A DNA stretch of 64,000 nucleotides from Sneathiella chinensis (GTDB lineage Bacteria; Pseudomonadota; Alphaproteobacteria; Sneathiellales; Sneathiellaceae). The position numbers and the translations under genes were made by a program. Location: assembly GCF_012720115.1 (NCBI RefSeq), contig NZ_VNWN01000002.1, positions 372,001 to 436,000 of the forward strand. The letters run 5' to 3'. How positions within the stretch are numbered: the first letter of the stretch is position 1; every line of letters begins with the position of its first letter. Below, piece by piece: positions 54,364-62,607 of this stretch. The notes below the pieces were generated by a model. That model searched no databases. It saw only the letters and a program-made list of their open reading frames with translations, and had not been told where the DNA came from.

Positions 54364-55189
54364 TCTCTTGACCCTGGTGGCAAAGGAAATAAGAGACAGC
54401 TATCGCAACCGCTGGGTTGCGACGGCTATCCTCATCATGACTGCCTTGGCACTGGTGCTGAGTTTTATTGGGAGTGCGCCTGTCGGCAGCACCAGCATCA
54501 GTCCCTTGACGGTCACTGTCGTCAGCCTGTCCTCACTGAGCGTATTCTTCATTCCGCTGATTGCGCTGCTCTTGTCATACAACTCGATTGTTGGTGAGGA
54601 AGAGCGCGGAACACTGATGTTATTGCTTACCTATCCGGTCTCACGAATTTGGATTGCGCTTGGAAAGTTTATCGGTCAGTTGGCGGTTCTGTCTCTGGCG
54701 ATCCTGATTGGATACGGGGTGGCTGCCCTCACAGTTGTCTGGGCGGGGGATCTTGCGTTTGGTCAGTATGACTGGGGTGTGTTTGGAAAACTTATCCTGT
54801 CCTCTGTGATGCTGGGTGCCGTTTTCCTCGGTATTGGAATCTTCATGAGTTCGGTGTTGAAGGAAAGTGCGACAGCGGCGGCGTGGGCTATTGGAATATG
54901 GCTGGTTTTTGTCGTTCTTTTTGATTTGGGACTGCTCGGCTTGCTGTCCTCTCCCGCAGCGAACTACCTGCCTGATATGGTTGTGAAATGGGTAATGATC
55001 GCGAACCCGGCAGATGCCTATCGGATGTTTAATCTGGCAACTTCAGAAGACACGGCGTTGCTTTCCGGCATGGCCGGATTGAGGGCTGATCAAACTGTTA
55101 CGGCGGAAGTGATGTTAAGTGTGTTGATGGCTTGGATTGCTTTACCCGTCCTTGCGTTCTGTTGGTCTTTCCAAAGGAGGAAGGTATGA
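54356..55189 (+). CDS. nosY: NosY, ABC transporter permease for NosZ maturation
   Basis: The 277-residue membrane protein has six hydrophobic segments and the ABC-2-type pattern VAKEIRDSYRNRWV at the N-terminus, with NSIVGEEERGTLMLLLTYPVSR near 75-96. ATG 54356 overlaps the end of nosF by eight bases. It forms the NosDFY complex with its two upstream partners. Confidence 0.95.
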   Translation: MANLLTLVAKEIRDSYRNRWVATAILIMTALALVLSFIGSAPVGSTSISPLTVTVVSLSSLSVFFIPLIALLLSYNSIVGEEERGTLMLLLTYPVSRIWIALGKFIGQLAVLSLAILIGYGVAALTVVWAGDLAFGQYDWGVFGKLILSSVMLGAVFLGIGIFMSSVLKESATAAAWAIGIWLVFVVLFDLGLLGLLSSPAANYLPDMVVKWVMIANPADAYRMFNLATSEDTALLSGMAGLRADQTVTAEVMLSVLMAWIALPVLAFCWSFQRRKV

Positions 55190-55716
55190 ACAGGTTTCGT
55201 CTCTTGATGCTCTCCCTGCTTTTGAGTTTCAGCATTGGCGCCTGTCAAGAGGATCAGGGCGTTCTGCCAGAGCCTCTGGCGCTAACCAATGAAGTGGTCG
55301 GGACATATTGTGGCATGCTGCTTGCGGAGCATTCTGGCCCGAAAGCACAAGTATTTGAGAAACATAAGTCAAATCCGCAGTGGTTCAGTTCGGTTAAGGA
55401 TGCAATCACCTACCTTACCCTGCCGGGCGAAGCCCAGGATGCCGTCATCACCTATGTTCATGACATGGCCCGGGCAGAAAGCTGGGAAAAACCGCAAAAT
55501 GAGGGGATCTGGATTGATATCCGGCACGCCTATTTTGTGGTTGGAAGCCGCAAGCTCGGGGGGATGGGGATGCCTGAATTTGTTCCTTTCGGTCAGCAGG
55601 AAAAAGCAGAGATATTTGCCGATCAGTATGGGGGGCGTGTTGTTCGGTTATCGGAGATTACCAATGATGATCTGGACTTGGCGCATATGCCTCCTGTCAC
55701 CTTAACGCACCAATAA
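55186..55716 (+). CDS. nosL: NosL, outer-membrane or periplasmic copper chaperone lipoprotein
   Basis: The 176-residue protein has a lipoprotein signal with the lipobox SIGAC (Cys near residue 18) and the copper-binding CGMLL motif (near 41-45). ATG 55186 overlaps the nosY stop as ATGA, with GGAGGAAGGT upstream. NosL delivers Cu(I) to NosD for CuZ assembly. Confidence 0.94.
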   Translation: MNRFRLLMLSLLLSFSIGACQEDQGVLPEPLALTNEVVGTYCGMLLAEHSGPKAQVFEKHKSNPQWFSSVKDAITYLTLPGEAQDAVITYVHDMARAESWEKPQNEGIWIDIRHAYFVVGSRKLGGMGMPEFVPFGQQEKAEIFADQYGGRVVRLSEITNDDLDLAHMPPVTLTHQ

Positions 55717-55730
55717 GAGGAGCCTGTGGT

Positions 55731-56738
55731 ATGCAGCCAAAGTTGAATAAAAAGGCGTCTCGAAGATCATTCCTGATTATGGCATCGGCCTCATGCGCGG
55801 CGGCGGCATTGCCATTCTCGGGTGCTATGGCGAAAGAGCCGATCCGCTGGACCGGGGCAGCCCTTGGCGCGGAGGGGATGATTGAACTGCATCATCCAGA
55901 TCCTGTAAAAGCGCGATCTGTCCTCGCGCTATGTGAGCAGGAGATAGAACGGCTGGAAAATCTGTTTAGCCTCTATCGACCACATTCGTCTGTTTCCAAA
56001 CTGAATGGATCGGGCGCCCTCGACAATCCTGACTTCCAGTTGCTGGAACTGTTGTCGTCTGCACAATCCTTTGCGGCGCAAACGGACGGTGTGTTTGATG
56101 TAACAGTTCAGCCGCTCTGGCAGTTTTATGCAGATTATTTTGCGCAATCCGGGAACGGGAAGAAGGAACCTTCCTGGGAAGAGATCCAGCCTGTTTTGAA
56201 AATGGTAGGATACAAGGATCTTCTCCTGTCCCCCAGCCGGATTGAATTCAGGAAACCCGGAATGGCGATCACCCTCAACGGAATTGCCCAAGGGTATATT
56301 ACCGATCATATCAAATCAGTCCTACAATCCGCCGGTTTCAAGCATGTGTTGCTGTCCTTGGGGGAGGTCGCCGCAATTGGCCCAAAATCGGATGGGCACC
56401 CATGGCGGGTTGGTCTTGAGGCCGGAGAAGGGGACGGTGGAATTGCCACGTCGATTATTCCGCTCATGGATCAGGCCGTTGCAACCTCTGGCACCTATGC
56501 CAGTCCTTTTGCGGGCCAGAACAGTGCCAATCATTTGCTTAATCCAAAGACGGGTGGGTGGTCCACTGCGGAAGGTTCAATATCGGTCGTCTCCAAAAGC
56601 GCGATGATAGCCGATATGTATTCCACAGCCCTGTCACTCATGACCGGGAAAGAAAGAGCGCGCCTTCTTGCCGGGTCCGAGCAGGTTGATGCTGTTTACT
56701 TCTCATCTCAAGCCGAAGGCCCGAACTGGTTTGCATAG
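55731..56738 (+). CDS. nosX: FAD:protein FMN transferase, NosX type (ApbE family)
   Basis: The 335-residue protein has a twin-arginine signal (SRRSFLIMASA near residue 9) and the ApbE pattern: LENLFSLYRPHSSVSKLN near 70-87, TLNGIAQGYITDHI near 182-195, GHPWRVGLEAG near 222, and NHLLNPKTGGW near 264. It attaches FMN covalently to a threonine of NosR in the periplasm. It is the last gene of the nos operon, 14 bases after nosL, and converges with the CRP/FNR regulator gene. Confidence 0.94.
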   Translation: MQPKLNKKASRRSFLIMASASCAAAALPFSGAMAKEPIRWTGAALGAEGMIELHHPDPVKARSVLALCEQEIERLENLFSLYRPHSSVSKLNGSGALDNPDFQLLELLSSAQSFAAQTDGVFDVTVQPLWQFYADYFAQSGNGKKEPSWEEIQPVLKMVGYKDLLLSPSRIEFRKPGMAITLNGIAQGYITDHIKSVLQSAGFKHVLLSLGEVAAIGPKSDGHPWRVGLEAGEGDGGIATSIIPLMDQAVATSGTYASPFAGQNSANHLLNPKTGGWSTAEGSISVVSKSAMIADMYSTALSLMTGKERARLLAGSEQVDAVYFSSQAEGPNWFA

Positions 56739-56761
56739 GGGCCTTTGAATGGTGCCCCTGC

Positions 56762-57445
56762 TTACCGGTTGTAAAGGTTGGTCAATTTCACCTTGTCTGT
56801 AATGATGACTTTCTTGCGGCTGCTTTTGACCAGACCTGATTGTTCCCAACTGCTCAACAGGCGCGAAACTGTGTGAAGGGTTGTGCCTGACATGTCAGAA
56901 ACATCCTGACGTGTCAAAGGTATGTCTATCAGGATGCCCTCCTCTGTTTCCTTGCCAGCCTGTTCCAGTAACTTCAGAAGTGCGGCGGCGACACGGTGTT
57001 CAACCTGTTCAGTTGCAAGCTCAATAACGCGGTCCTGAACATCCATCAGCCGGTTGCCCAATGTTGCGCTTGCAGAATTTGCGAAGGAGGGAAACCGCTT
57101 CACCGTATCCGGCCAGAGAGACATGGGCCATGCAAGGGCGACACAATCGACAGCCGCAACTGCATTCGCGGGATAGGTATCGCGCCCAATGGCGGCGGCA
57201 ATTCCGAACAACTCATGGCTGGCGATATATCTGACGATAATCTGTTCCCCTGACGGGCTGATCCGTACAACCCGGATGTAGCCATCCAACAGCAGGTAAA
57301 ATGAACTGGCCGTTTCGCCTTCCGAGAAGAAATGGGTATTTTTCTCAACCCGTCTGGCAGAAGCTTGGCGAATAAAATCTTCCAATTCCACGCGGGAGAA
57401 ATCAGCAAAATTGGGCAGGTGAGAAATTAGTGCCACATCTAACAC
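56762..57445 (-). CDS. CRP/FNR family regulator, NnrR/Dnr-like
   Basis: The 227-residue protein has a cyclic-nucleotide-type beta-barrel (about 15-125), a dimerisation helix, and a C-terminal winged helix (about 165-220) with LTRQDVSDMSGTTLHTVSRLLSSWE. It has no N-terminal cysteine cluster of the FNR type, so it is not an oxygen-sensing iron-sulfur FNR. NO-sensing NnrR/Dnr proteins fit better. It lies between nosX and pseudoazurin and is the obvious candidate to bind the TTGCG-N4-CACAA site before nosR. GTG 57445 is the longest start; GTG 57436 is also possible. Confidence 0.87.
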   Translation of the reverse strand: MLDVALISHLPNFADFSRVELEDFIRQASARRVEKNTHFFSEGETASSFYLLLDGYIRVVRISPSGEQIIVRYIASHELFGIAAAIGRDTYPANAVAAVDCVALAWPMSLWPDTVKRFPSFANSASATLGNRLMDVQDRVIELATEQVEHRVAAALLKLLEQAGKETEEGILIDIPLTRQDVSDMSGTTLHTVSRLLSSWEQSGLVKSSRKKVIITDKVKLTNLYNR

Positions 57446-57466
57446 AGCCGGATTTCCACTTTTTGT

Positions 57467-57480
57467 TTGTTACACAGCAA
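57467..57480. promoter_or_regulatory. Imperfect NnrR-like site between the regulator and pseudoazurin genes
   Basis: TTGTTACACAGCAA keeps the outer TTG-N8-CAA of CRP/FNR-family sites but departs from TTGCG-N4-CACAA in the inner bases. Its centre is 41.5 bases before a start implied by TATCTG (57503-57508), a poor -10 match. It could serve the pseudoazurin gene or autoregulation. Confidence 0.4.
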
Positions 57481-57547
57481 CGTTCAGCCTCGCGAGTGAT
57501 GGTATCTGAAGTTTCAGTCAAAACAAACGGAATGTGGAGAATTTGAA

Positions 57548-57991
57548 ATGAAGGCCGTCGCTTACATCATCACACTGCTTTTATTGGGAATGACAATATC
57601 CGTAGTGCAAGCAGCCGAATATGAAGTGAAAATGCTGAACCGCGGTGAAAAAGGCGTCATGGTTTTTGAGCCGGACTTCGTAAAAGCTGAAGTTGGAGAT
57701 GTTATTCGGTTTGTTCCAACTGACAAGGGACATAATGTGGAGTCCATCAAGGGGATGCTGCCCAAAGGCGCGGAGACGTTCAGGAGTGCTTTTAATGAAG
57801 AATACGCCCTTGAGCTTACGGAAGAGGGGTTTTACGGGATTAAATGCAGCCCCCACTATCCGATGGGAATGGTTGCGTTAATTTCTGTCGGGACCCCAAA
57901 CAATACGGAACAGGCAAAAAAGGCAAAAAACCCTCCCAAAGCCAGAAAGCTGTTTGAAGAGCTGTTCAAAGGCGCTGAAGGTCAGAATTAA
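57548..57991 (+). CDS. Pseudoazurin
   Basis: The 147-residue protein has a signal peptide (about 1-22, ending VVQAA) and a cupredoxin domain with the type I copper ligands His62, Cys100, His103 and Met108; these are offset by exactly 22 residues from the His40, Cys78, His81, Met86 ligands of mature pseudoazurin. It is a soluble periplasmic electron carrier that donates to nitrous oxide reductase and copper nitrite reductase. The C-terminal tail is rich in Lys and Pro. Only nosZ is present in the window as a possible partner. Confidence 0.93.
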   Translation: MKAVAYIITLLLLGMTISVVQAAEYEVKMLNRGEKGVMVFEPDFVKAEVGDVIRFVPTDKGHNVESIKGMLPKGAETFRSAFNEEYALELTEEGFYGIKCSPHYPMGMVALISVGTPNNTEQAKKAKNPPKARKLFEELFKGAEGQN

Positions 57992-58038
57992 TTCCTTGGT
58001 GTTTTTGGTGACGGCATAAAAATCAGGAGTGATCGACC

Positions 58039-59217
58039 ATGCTTGGAAACCCCCGTAAAAAATATACCGGGCCCGCATTTTTGTCCTTTGGGTTTCGACC
58101 GTTCTTCATGATCGCCTCGGTGTATGCGGGGGTTTCCGTTCTGCTATGGCTCCCCCTTTTTATGGGGCATCTTGAAATCTCTTCCGTATTTGCGCCCGTT
58201 GATTGGCATATCCATGAAATGCTGTTCGGATTTGCAGCGGCCGCCGTTTGCGGGTTTCTTCTGACGGCGGTACCCAATTGGACAGGGCGAATGCCGGTAC
58301 AGGGCAGGCCTTTGTTGCTAATGACCATCTTGTGGTTGGTCGGCAGGCTGGCGGTAACCTATTCCGCGCATATCGGCTGGATCGCGGCGGCGGTTCTGGA
58401 CAGCCTGTTTTTACTTGTCTTGTCGCTGGTTATTGCAAGGGAAATTGTAAGAGGGAAGAATTGGCGCAACTTGAAGGTCTTGATCCCCCTTGGTGTTTTG
58501 CTCGGCGCAAACCTTCTCTTTCATCTGGAAGCGAATATCAGTGGTATGGCTGATTACAGTAAACGAATGGCGCTTGCGGCGATTATCGCTTTTATCCTGA
58601 TTATTGGTGGCCGGATAATACCGAGTTTTACACGCAACTGGCTGGTCAAGTTCAACCCGGGTCGGTTGCCGGCTGCTTTTGGCTCTTTTGAAAAGATCAA
58701 TCTGCTGGTTTCGATGGTGACGATGGTGGGGTGGATTGCGCTGCCAGAGCAAATGTTGGTGGGGTTCGGGTTTCTGATCGCGTCTGTGTTGTTGTTTGTG
58801 CAACTCGGGCGCTGGGCCGGCACCAGAACATTGGGGGAGCCACTGGTTTTGATCCTGCATGTCAGCTATCTATTCATCCCAATCGGATTTCTCTTGATCG
58901 GGCTCTCTATCCTGTTTCCCGATACCCTATTGCCCGTCGTTGGAATTCATGCCCTCGGTACCGGGGCGATAGGCGGGATGATCCTTGCTGTGATGATGCG
59001 GGCCAGCAAGGGCCATACTGGGAAGCCTTTGATCATGAGGAAAAGCGATAGTCTAATCTATACCGCCCTTCTCTTGTCCGTCGTCTTGAGGGTGCTATCA
59101 GCATTCTATCCGGACAGCGTATCCTGGCTGATAACCCTGTCAGGTGCTTTTTGGATCACCGCATTCCTTGGGTTCTCTGCTGCGTATGGAAGGTCCCTTC
59201 TGAAATCTGCGGCGTAA
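58039..59217 (+). CDS. nnrS: NnrS family protein
   Basis: The 392-residue membrane protein has about twelve hydrophobic segments and NnrS hallmarks: FLSFGFRPFFMIASVYAG near 14-31, HIHEMLFGF near 56-64, FLLTAVPNWTGR near 73-84, GGRIIPSFTRNWL near 194 and a HALGTGAIGGMILAVMMRAS stretch near 300. NnrS is a haem and copper protein linked to denitrification and protection from NO. CAGGAG precedes ATG 58039. It follows pseudoazurin by 47 bases and is probably co-transcribed. Confidence 0.94.
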   Translation: MLGNPRKKYTGPAFLSFGFRPFFMIASVYAGVSVLLWLPLFMGHLEISSVFAPVDWHIHEMLFGFAAAAVCGFLLTAVPNWTGRMPVQGRPLLLMTILWLVGRLAVTYSAHIGWIAAAVLDSLFLLVLSLVIAREIVRGKNWRNLKVLIPLGVLLGANLLFHLEANISGMADYSKRMALAAIIAFILIIGGRIIPSFTRNWLVKFNPGRLPAAFGSFEKINLLVSMVTMVGWIALPEQMLVGFGFLIASVLLFVQLGRWAGTRTLGEPLVLILHVSYLFIPIGFLLIGLSILFPDTLLPVVGIHALGTGAIGGMILAVMMRASKGHTGKPLIMRKSDSLIYTALLLSVVLRVLSAFYPDSVSWLITLSGAFWITAFLGFSAAYGRSLLKSAA

Positions 59218-59558
59218 CCTTATTCAATCTGGGCCAGATGCGATTGGCGGCGAGGATGGCATGGTGGTTTCCGATACGGCGGACGCCTTTTTCCTACGGA
59301 AAAATCGATCGGCCAAAGTGCGACCCTAGTGAAGGCTATGGGTGACGCGGGACCCCAATTTCTTTCCTTTGCCGTTGGGCAGGCTGGGAACAGCTCCCCG
59401 ATCCCAGATTTGCCGTCTCTGCCAATCAGTTCCACAGACTTTACCTCTCAGAAGCAGACTACCACCCCTCACTCCAGCCAAGAGGTCTTGCCGCTGAAAT
59501 GACCGTGTTCCAAACAGTAAAATCTGGAAGTTTCAAATGCTATCTAATGTAGGGGAAA
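59218..59558. other. Non-coding stretch between nnrS and tRNA-Arg
   Basis: About 340 bases with no convincing gene. TTTTTCC-TAC-GGAAAAA (59288-59304) is a perfect seven-base dyad, possibly a regulator site or weak bidirectional terminator after nnrS. The rest contains frames without start or recognisable product and might be decayed DNA at the edge of the low-GC region. Confidence 0.4.
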
Positions 59559-59561
59559 TGG

Positions 59562-59635
<74 letters not shown>

Positions 59636-59757
59636 TGAAGAGAGGGTCACCTATAACGTAACCGGGGCGGGAGTGCAATGGCAAAAACCGGGCGGGCGGG
59701 ATTCTGTGCCATTTTTTGGGGCTCTTGGCCCCTCCGCTACCCACTACTCACTACCGA

Positions 59758-59946
59758 CTACCCGCGGGCCATCCAGTCGGCCTTGTGGCGGTTCTGGGCG
59801 ATTTGCTTCTTCTGGCGGATCACGGTGTCGAGGTGCAGGCGATGTTCTGCGGCGGAGTGCGTGCGCATGATCTCCTCTTTCCGGGTCCGTTTCAGGGCGC
59901 GTTTCTTTTGCAGGGCCACACGGGCCATATCATGGCTCAATCCCAT
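59758..59946 (-). CDS. Small basic protein of unknown function
   Basis: A 62-residue frame starts at ATG 59946, with GGAGGCAGAA upstream, and has strongly G/C-ending codons like true genes of the surrounding background. The product is rich in Lys, Arg, His and Gln (for example ALQKKRALKRTRKEE), with no signal peptide or membrane segment. I do not recognise a family. Longer starts (to 60102) would run through the terminator hairpin at 60007-60051 and are unlikely. Confidence 0.5.
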   Translation of the reverse strand: MGLSHDMARVALQKKRALKRTRKEEIMRTHSAAEHRLHLDTVIRQKKQIAQNRHKADWMARG

Positions 59947-59998
59947 TTCTGCCTCCATCTGTTTGAATGGGCCTTTTCTGTTATGTAGGGCAGGGCAG

Positions 59999-60051
59999 AA
60001 AAAAATGAACCGGTGAGGGGAACCGCAATCGTTTTGCGGCCTCACCGGTTC
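59999..60051 (-). terminator. Factor-independent terminator of the amidohydrolase gene
   Basis: GAACCGGTGAGG (60007-60018) pairs with CCTCACCGGTTC (60040-60051), and the nested CCGCAA (60023-60028) pairs with TTGCGG (60034-60039), making one long hairpin. On the minus strand it is followed at once by ATTTTTTT. It lies about 65 bases past the amidohydrolase stop. Confidence 0.88.
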
Positions 60052-60115
60052 ATGGGCATTCCGGGATGGGAGGGCAGGGCCGGCGGATCGGCCCGGCACC
60101 ATCAGGTCGGCAGGA

Positions 60116-61306
60116 TTAGTCCAGATCGACCTTTTTGCCGTTCTTGTAGACGGCCCGGTGGTTTTCGGATCTGGCGGCCATCATGATGTCTTCTTCGGGG
60201 TTGCCGTTGACGATCAGCAGGTCGGCCTTGCAATCCGCGACGATCCGGCCCCGATCAGACAGGGTCATCAGGTCATGGGCAACCGAGGTGGCGCTTGTCA
60301 GGGAGTCGATGGCGCTCATGCCGCATTCGACCATGTAGGCCAGCTCAAGGGCGTTTTCACCATGCAGGTTGAACGGGGTTCCCGCATCGGTGCCCATGGC
60401 GATCTTGCCGCCGGCCTTGTAGAACATGGTGAAGCTTTCCTGATGGCGATCATAGACGCGAAGCGCCTTTTCCACCACATAGTCGGCAATGCCCTTGTCC
60501 TTGTTGTTGATGATGTTCTTCACCGCGGCGAGGGTGGGGACGAGGTAGGTGCCCCGCTCCAGCATGGCGTCAAGGCATTCCTGATCCATGAAGATGCCGT
60601 GTTCGATGGAGGTGATGCCGGCCAGAACCGCGTTCATGATCCCTTCGGCGCCTTGCGCGTGGGAGGCGGATGTCCGGCGGAAGCGACGGGCCTCGCCAAC
60701 GCCAGCGGCCATTTCCTCGGCGCTGTAATGGGCGTCTTCCGGGTCCACACCCTTGGTCATCACACCACCGGTGGCCATGATCTTGATCAGGTCACTGCCA
60801 GCGTGAACCTGTTCGCGAACGGCGCGGACAACATCGTCACACCCATCGGCCACACGGCCGTTTTCGTTGCCGTGACCGCCGGTCATGCAGATCATTTTAC
60901 CGGAGGCCATGATGTTCGGGCCCATGAAGCGGCCGCTGTTGCAGGCGTCGCGGACGGGGAATTCCAGATAGTCGCGGCCGCCGCAATCGCGAACGGCAGT
61001 GATGCCGGACTTGAGGGCGGTTTGGGCGTTTTCGAGAACGCGGAGGGTGATCTCGCCGGGGTTGGCGCCCTGAATGGCGCCGCGCGGGTTGGCTTCACCC
61101 TTATAGACCAGATGCACGTGGCAGTCGGCAATGCCGGGCATGAGGGTGCCGCCGGATGTGTCAACCGTGTCGCCCTGATAGTCCGCGTATTTCTCAGCGG
61201 GAGCGACATCCTTGATGGTATCCCCTTCAACGAGGACGGCGTGGTTTTTCAGGACCGAGCCGAGCCCGTCAAAGACATGGCCGCCGGTAAAGAGTTTGGT
61301 CGTCAT
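60116..61306 (-). CDS. Metal-dependent amidohydrolase (imidazolonepropionase/prolidase-like)
   Basis: The 396-residue enzyme has the amidohydrolase superfamily layout: N-terminal GTLMPGIADCHVHL with the HxH metal pair near 62-64, LIKIMATGG with the lysine near 174-176, later His ligands in SASHAQG and IEHG, and GTDAGTP with the final Asp near 309. A C-terminal GRIVADCKADLLIVNGNP closes the composite domain. Relatives hydrolyse imides, Xaa-Pro peptides or similar amides; the substrate is not known. It is a single-gene unit between two terminators. Confidence 0.9.
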   Translation of the reverse strand: MTTKLFTGGHVFDGLGSVLKNHAVLVEGDTIKDVAPAEKYADYQGDTVDTSGGTLMPGIADCHVHLVYKGEANPRGAIQGANPGEITLRVLENAQTALKSGITAVRDCGGRDYLEFPVRDACNSGRFMGPNIMASGKMICMTGGHGNENGRVADGCDDVVRAVREQVHAGSDLIKIMATGGVMTKGVDPEDAHYSAEEMAAGVGEARRFRRTSASHAQGAEGIMNAVLAGITSIEHGIFMDQECLDAMLERGTYLVPTLAAVKNIINNKDKGIADYVVEKALRVYDRHQESFTMFYKAGGKIAMGTDAGTPFNLHGENALELAYMVECGMSAIDSLTSATSVAHDLMTLSDRGRIVADCKADLLIVNGNPEEDIMMAARSENHRAVYKNGKKVDLD

Positions 61307-61385
61307 GATTAGGTCCTTGCCTCATACTCTGTGTTTTTTGTTTGGTTTCCATCAATATGGCACGAGAAAAGGGGGCGATGCCAAC

Positions 61386-61414
61386 AAAAAAAGCCGGCCT
61401 TTGAACGGGCCGGC
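61386..61414 (-). terminator. Factor-independent terminator of the ABC ATPase gene
   Basis: GCCGGCC (61393-61399) pairs with GGCCGGC (61408-61414); on the minus strand the stem is followed by TTTTTTT (61386-61392). It lies about 60 bases past the ATPase stop and before the amidohydrolase gene. Confidence 0.88.
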
Positions 61415-61473
61415 GGCGAGGGGATGACCGGGTTGGGCCGGTCTTTCGAGGATGCAAGCAGGGGCGGGGACTG

Positions 61474-62442
61474 TCAGCCCTTCGCTTTGCTGGAGGTCAT
61501 TTGCAGGAAGGCGTCTTCCAGATCAGGCTCTTCCGTGGAAAGGTCGGCAATACCCAGCCCGCTTTCGGCAACCGCGGCAAGAATTTTGCTGATTTCAACC
61601 TCGCTTGGCTTGTAGCAGATAGACAGCTTGCGCCCATGGGAAAGGGTGGCATTGAATTTTTCAAGTTCGGCCGGAACGGCGTCGATCTCGCGGTCCAGTA
61701 TCAGCGAGATGGTTTTGCTGTCCAGCTTGCCAAGCAAGGTTTCCGTAGGTTCGCAGGCAACGACCTCGCCGTGGTTGATGATGGCGATCTGATCGCAGAG
61801 TTCCTCGGCTTCCTCGAGATAGTGGGTGGTGAGAATGATGGTGGTGCCGCGGGCATTCAGCTCGCGAATATATTCCCAAAGCTGCTGACGAAGCTCGATA
61901 TCCACACCGGCGGTTGGCTCGTCAAGGATCAGCACGTCGGGTTGGTGTACCATGGCCTTGGCCACCAGAAGCCGCCGCCGCATGCCACCGGACAGGGTCC
62001 GGGCATAGGAATCCGCCTTGTCCGTCAGGCCCATGGCTTCCAGAATTTCCGCCGTCCGCCGTTTTGCCTTGGGCACACCATACAACCCGGCCTGAAACTC
62101 CATCACTTCGCGGGCGGAGAAAAACGCGTCGAGGTTCAATTCCTGCGGAACCACCCCAAGGGACAGCCGGGCCTGACGCATCTGGGCCTGAATGTCATAG
62201 CCGCAGACGCGGGCGGTGCCGGATGTCTTGTTGACCAGTCCGGCCAGAATGTTGATCAGGGTCGATTTACCGGCGCCGTTTGGTCCCAGCAGGCCAAAGA
62301 ACGACCCGCGCGGCACGTCCAGACTGATGCCTTTCAGCGCTTCCTTGTCCGGCACGGAGCCCTTTCCCTTGTAGATTTTGCGAAGATCGCGGACTTCAAG
62401 GGCGTTGGCGGGGGATGCGCTGGCAAGGGCGGAGGCATTCAT
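61474..62442 (-). CDS. ABC transporter ATPase (ABC-2 exporter type) without an adjacent permease
   Basis: The 322-residue ATPase has Walker A GPNGAGKST, signature LSGGMRRRLLVAKAM and Walker B VLILDEPTAGVD, with a C-terminal extension of about 90 residues, as in YadG/NatA/CcmA-like exporters. Such ATPases normally sit beside an ABC-2 permease, but here a terminator follows directly and the upstream neighbour is divergent. The permease partner must be elsewhere, or the protein has another role. A perfect dyad at 62469-62497 lies just before its start. Confidence 0.9.
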   Translation of the reverse strand: MNASALASASPANALEVRDLRKIYKGKGSVPDKEALKGISLDVPRGSFFGLLGPNGAGKSTLINILAGLVNKTSGTARVCGYDIQAQMRQARLSLGVVPQELNLDAFFSAREVMEFQAGLYGVPKAKRRTAEILEAMGLTDKADSYARTLSGGMRRRLLVAKAMVHQPDVLILDEPTAGVDIELRQQLWEYIRELNARGTTIILTTHYLEEAEELCDQIAIINHGEVVACEPTETLLGKLDSKTISLILDREIDAVPAELEKFNATLSHGRKLSICYKPSEVEISKILAAVAESGLGIADLSTEEPDLEDAFLQMTSSKAKG

Positions 62443-62468
62443 GACGGGTTTTCTCTTCGTTCAAACTG

Positions 62469-62497
62469 TTTCGCAACGTGATTTCAGGGTTGCGAAA
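62469..62497. promoter_or_regulatory. Perfect dyad upstream of the ABC ATPase gene
   Basis: TTTCGCAAC (62469-62477) and GTTGCGAAA (62489-62497) form an inverted repeat with an 11-base spacer, half-site centres 20 bases apart. It lies 27 bases upstream of the leftward ATPase start and about 110 bases before the rightward zinc-finger gene, so an operator for a dimeric regulator is likely. Confidence 0.5.
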
Positions 62498-62607
62498 GCA
62501 CGGGCAATCGATATCATCCGGTCCATGTCTGGACACCGCTAGAAGACTTAATGACTGCGGCGTTCCGATGCAAGCATTCTGAGAGATATTAGGAATTGGA
62601 ACCGGCC

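Larger units (their letters stand above)
36400..59560. other. Putative genomic island of lower GC, ending at tRNA-Arg
   Basis: Genes between about 36.4 and 59.5 kb use more A/T-ending codons than either side. Hand counts of single 60-base lines gave 48% (37501), 58% (41161) and 47% (50761) GC inside, against 68% (9001) and 60% (60301) outside. The right edge coincides with the 3' end of tRNA-Arg. I found no integrase and no repeated tRNA end at the left edge, so the island status is inferred. Confidence 0.45.

Noticed and set aside
56762-57445. Oxygen-sensing FNR
   Set aside because: The N-terminal cysteine cluster that binds the iron-sulfur centre in FNR is absent.
57548-57991. Copper nitrite reductase as an alternative reading of the cupredoxin gene
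   Set aside because: The protein has a single 120-residue cupredoxin domain with one type I site; nitrite reductase needs two domains and a type II copper site.
60158-61312. A 384-codon rightward open frame opposite the amidohydrolase
   Set aside because: The minus-strand gene has clear catalytic motifs and a terminator; the antisense product shows only compositional patterns.
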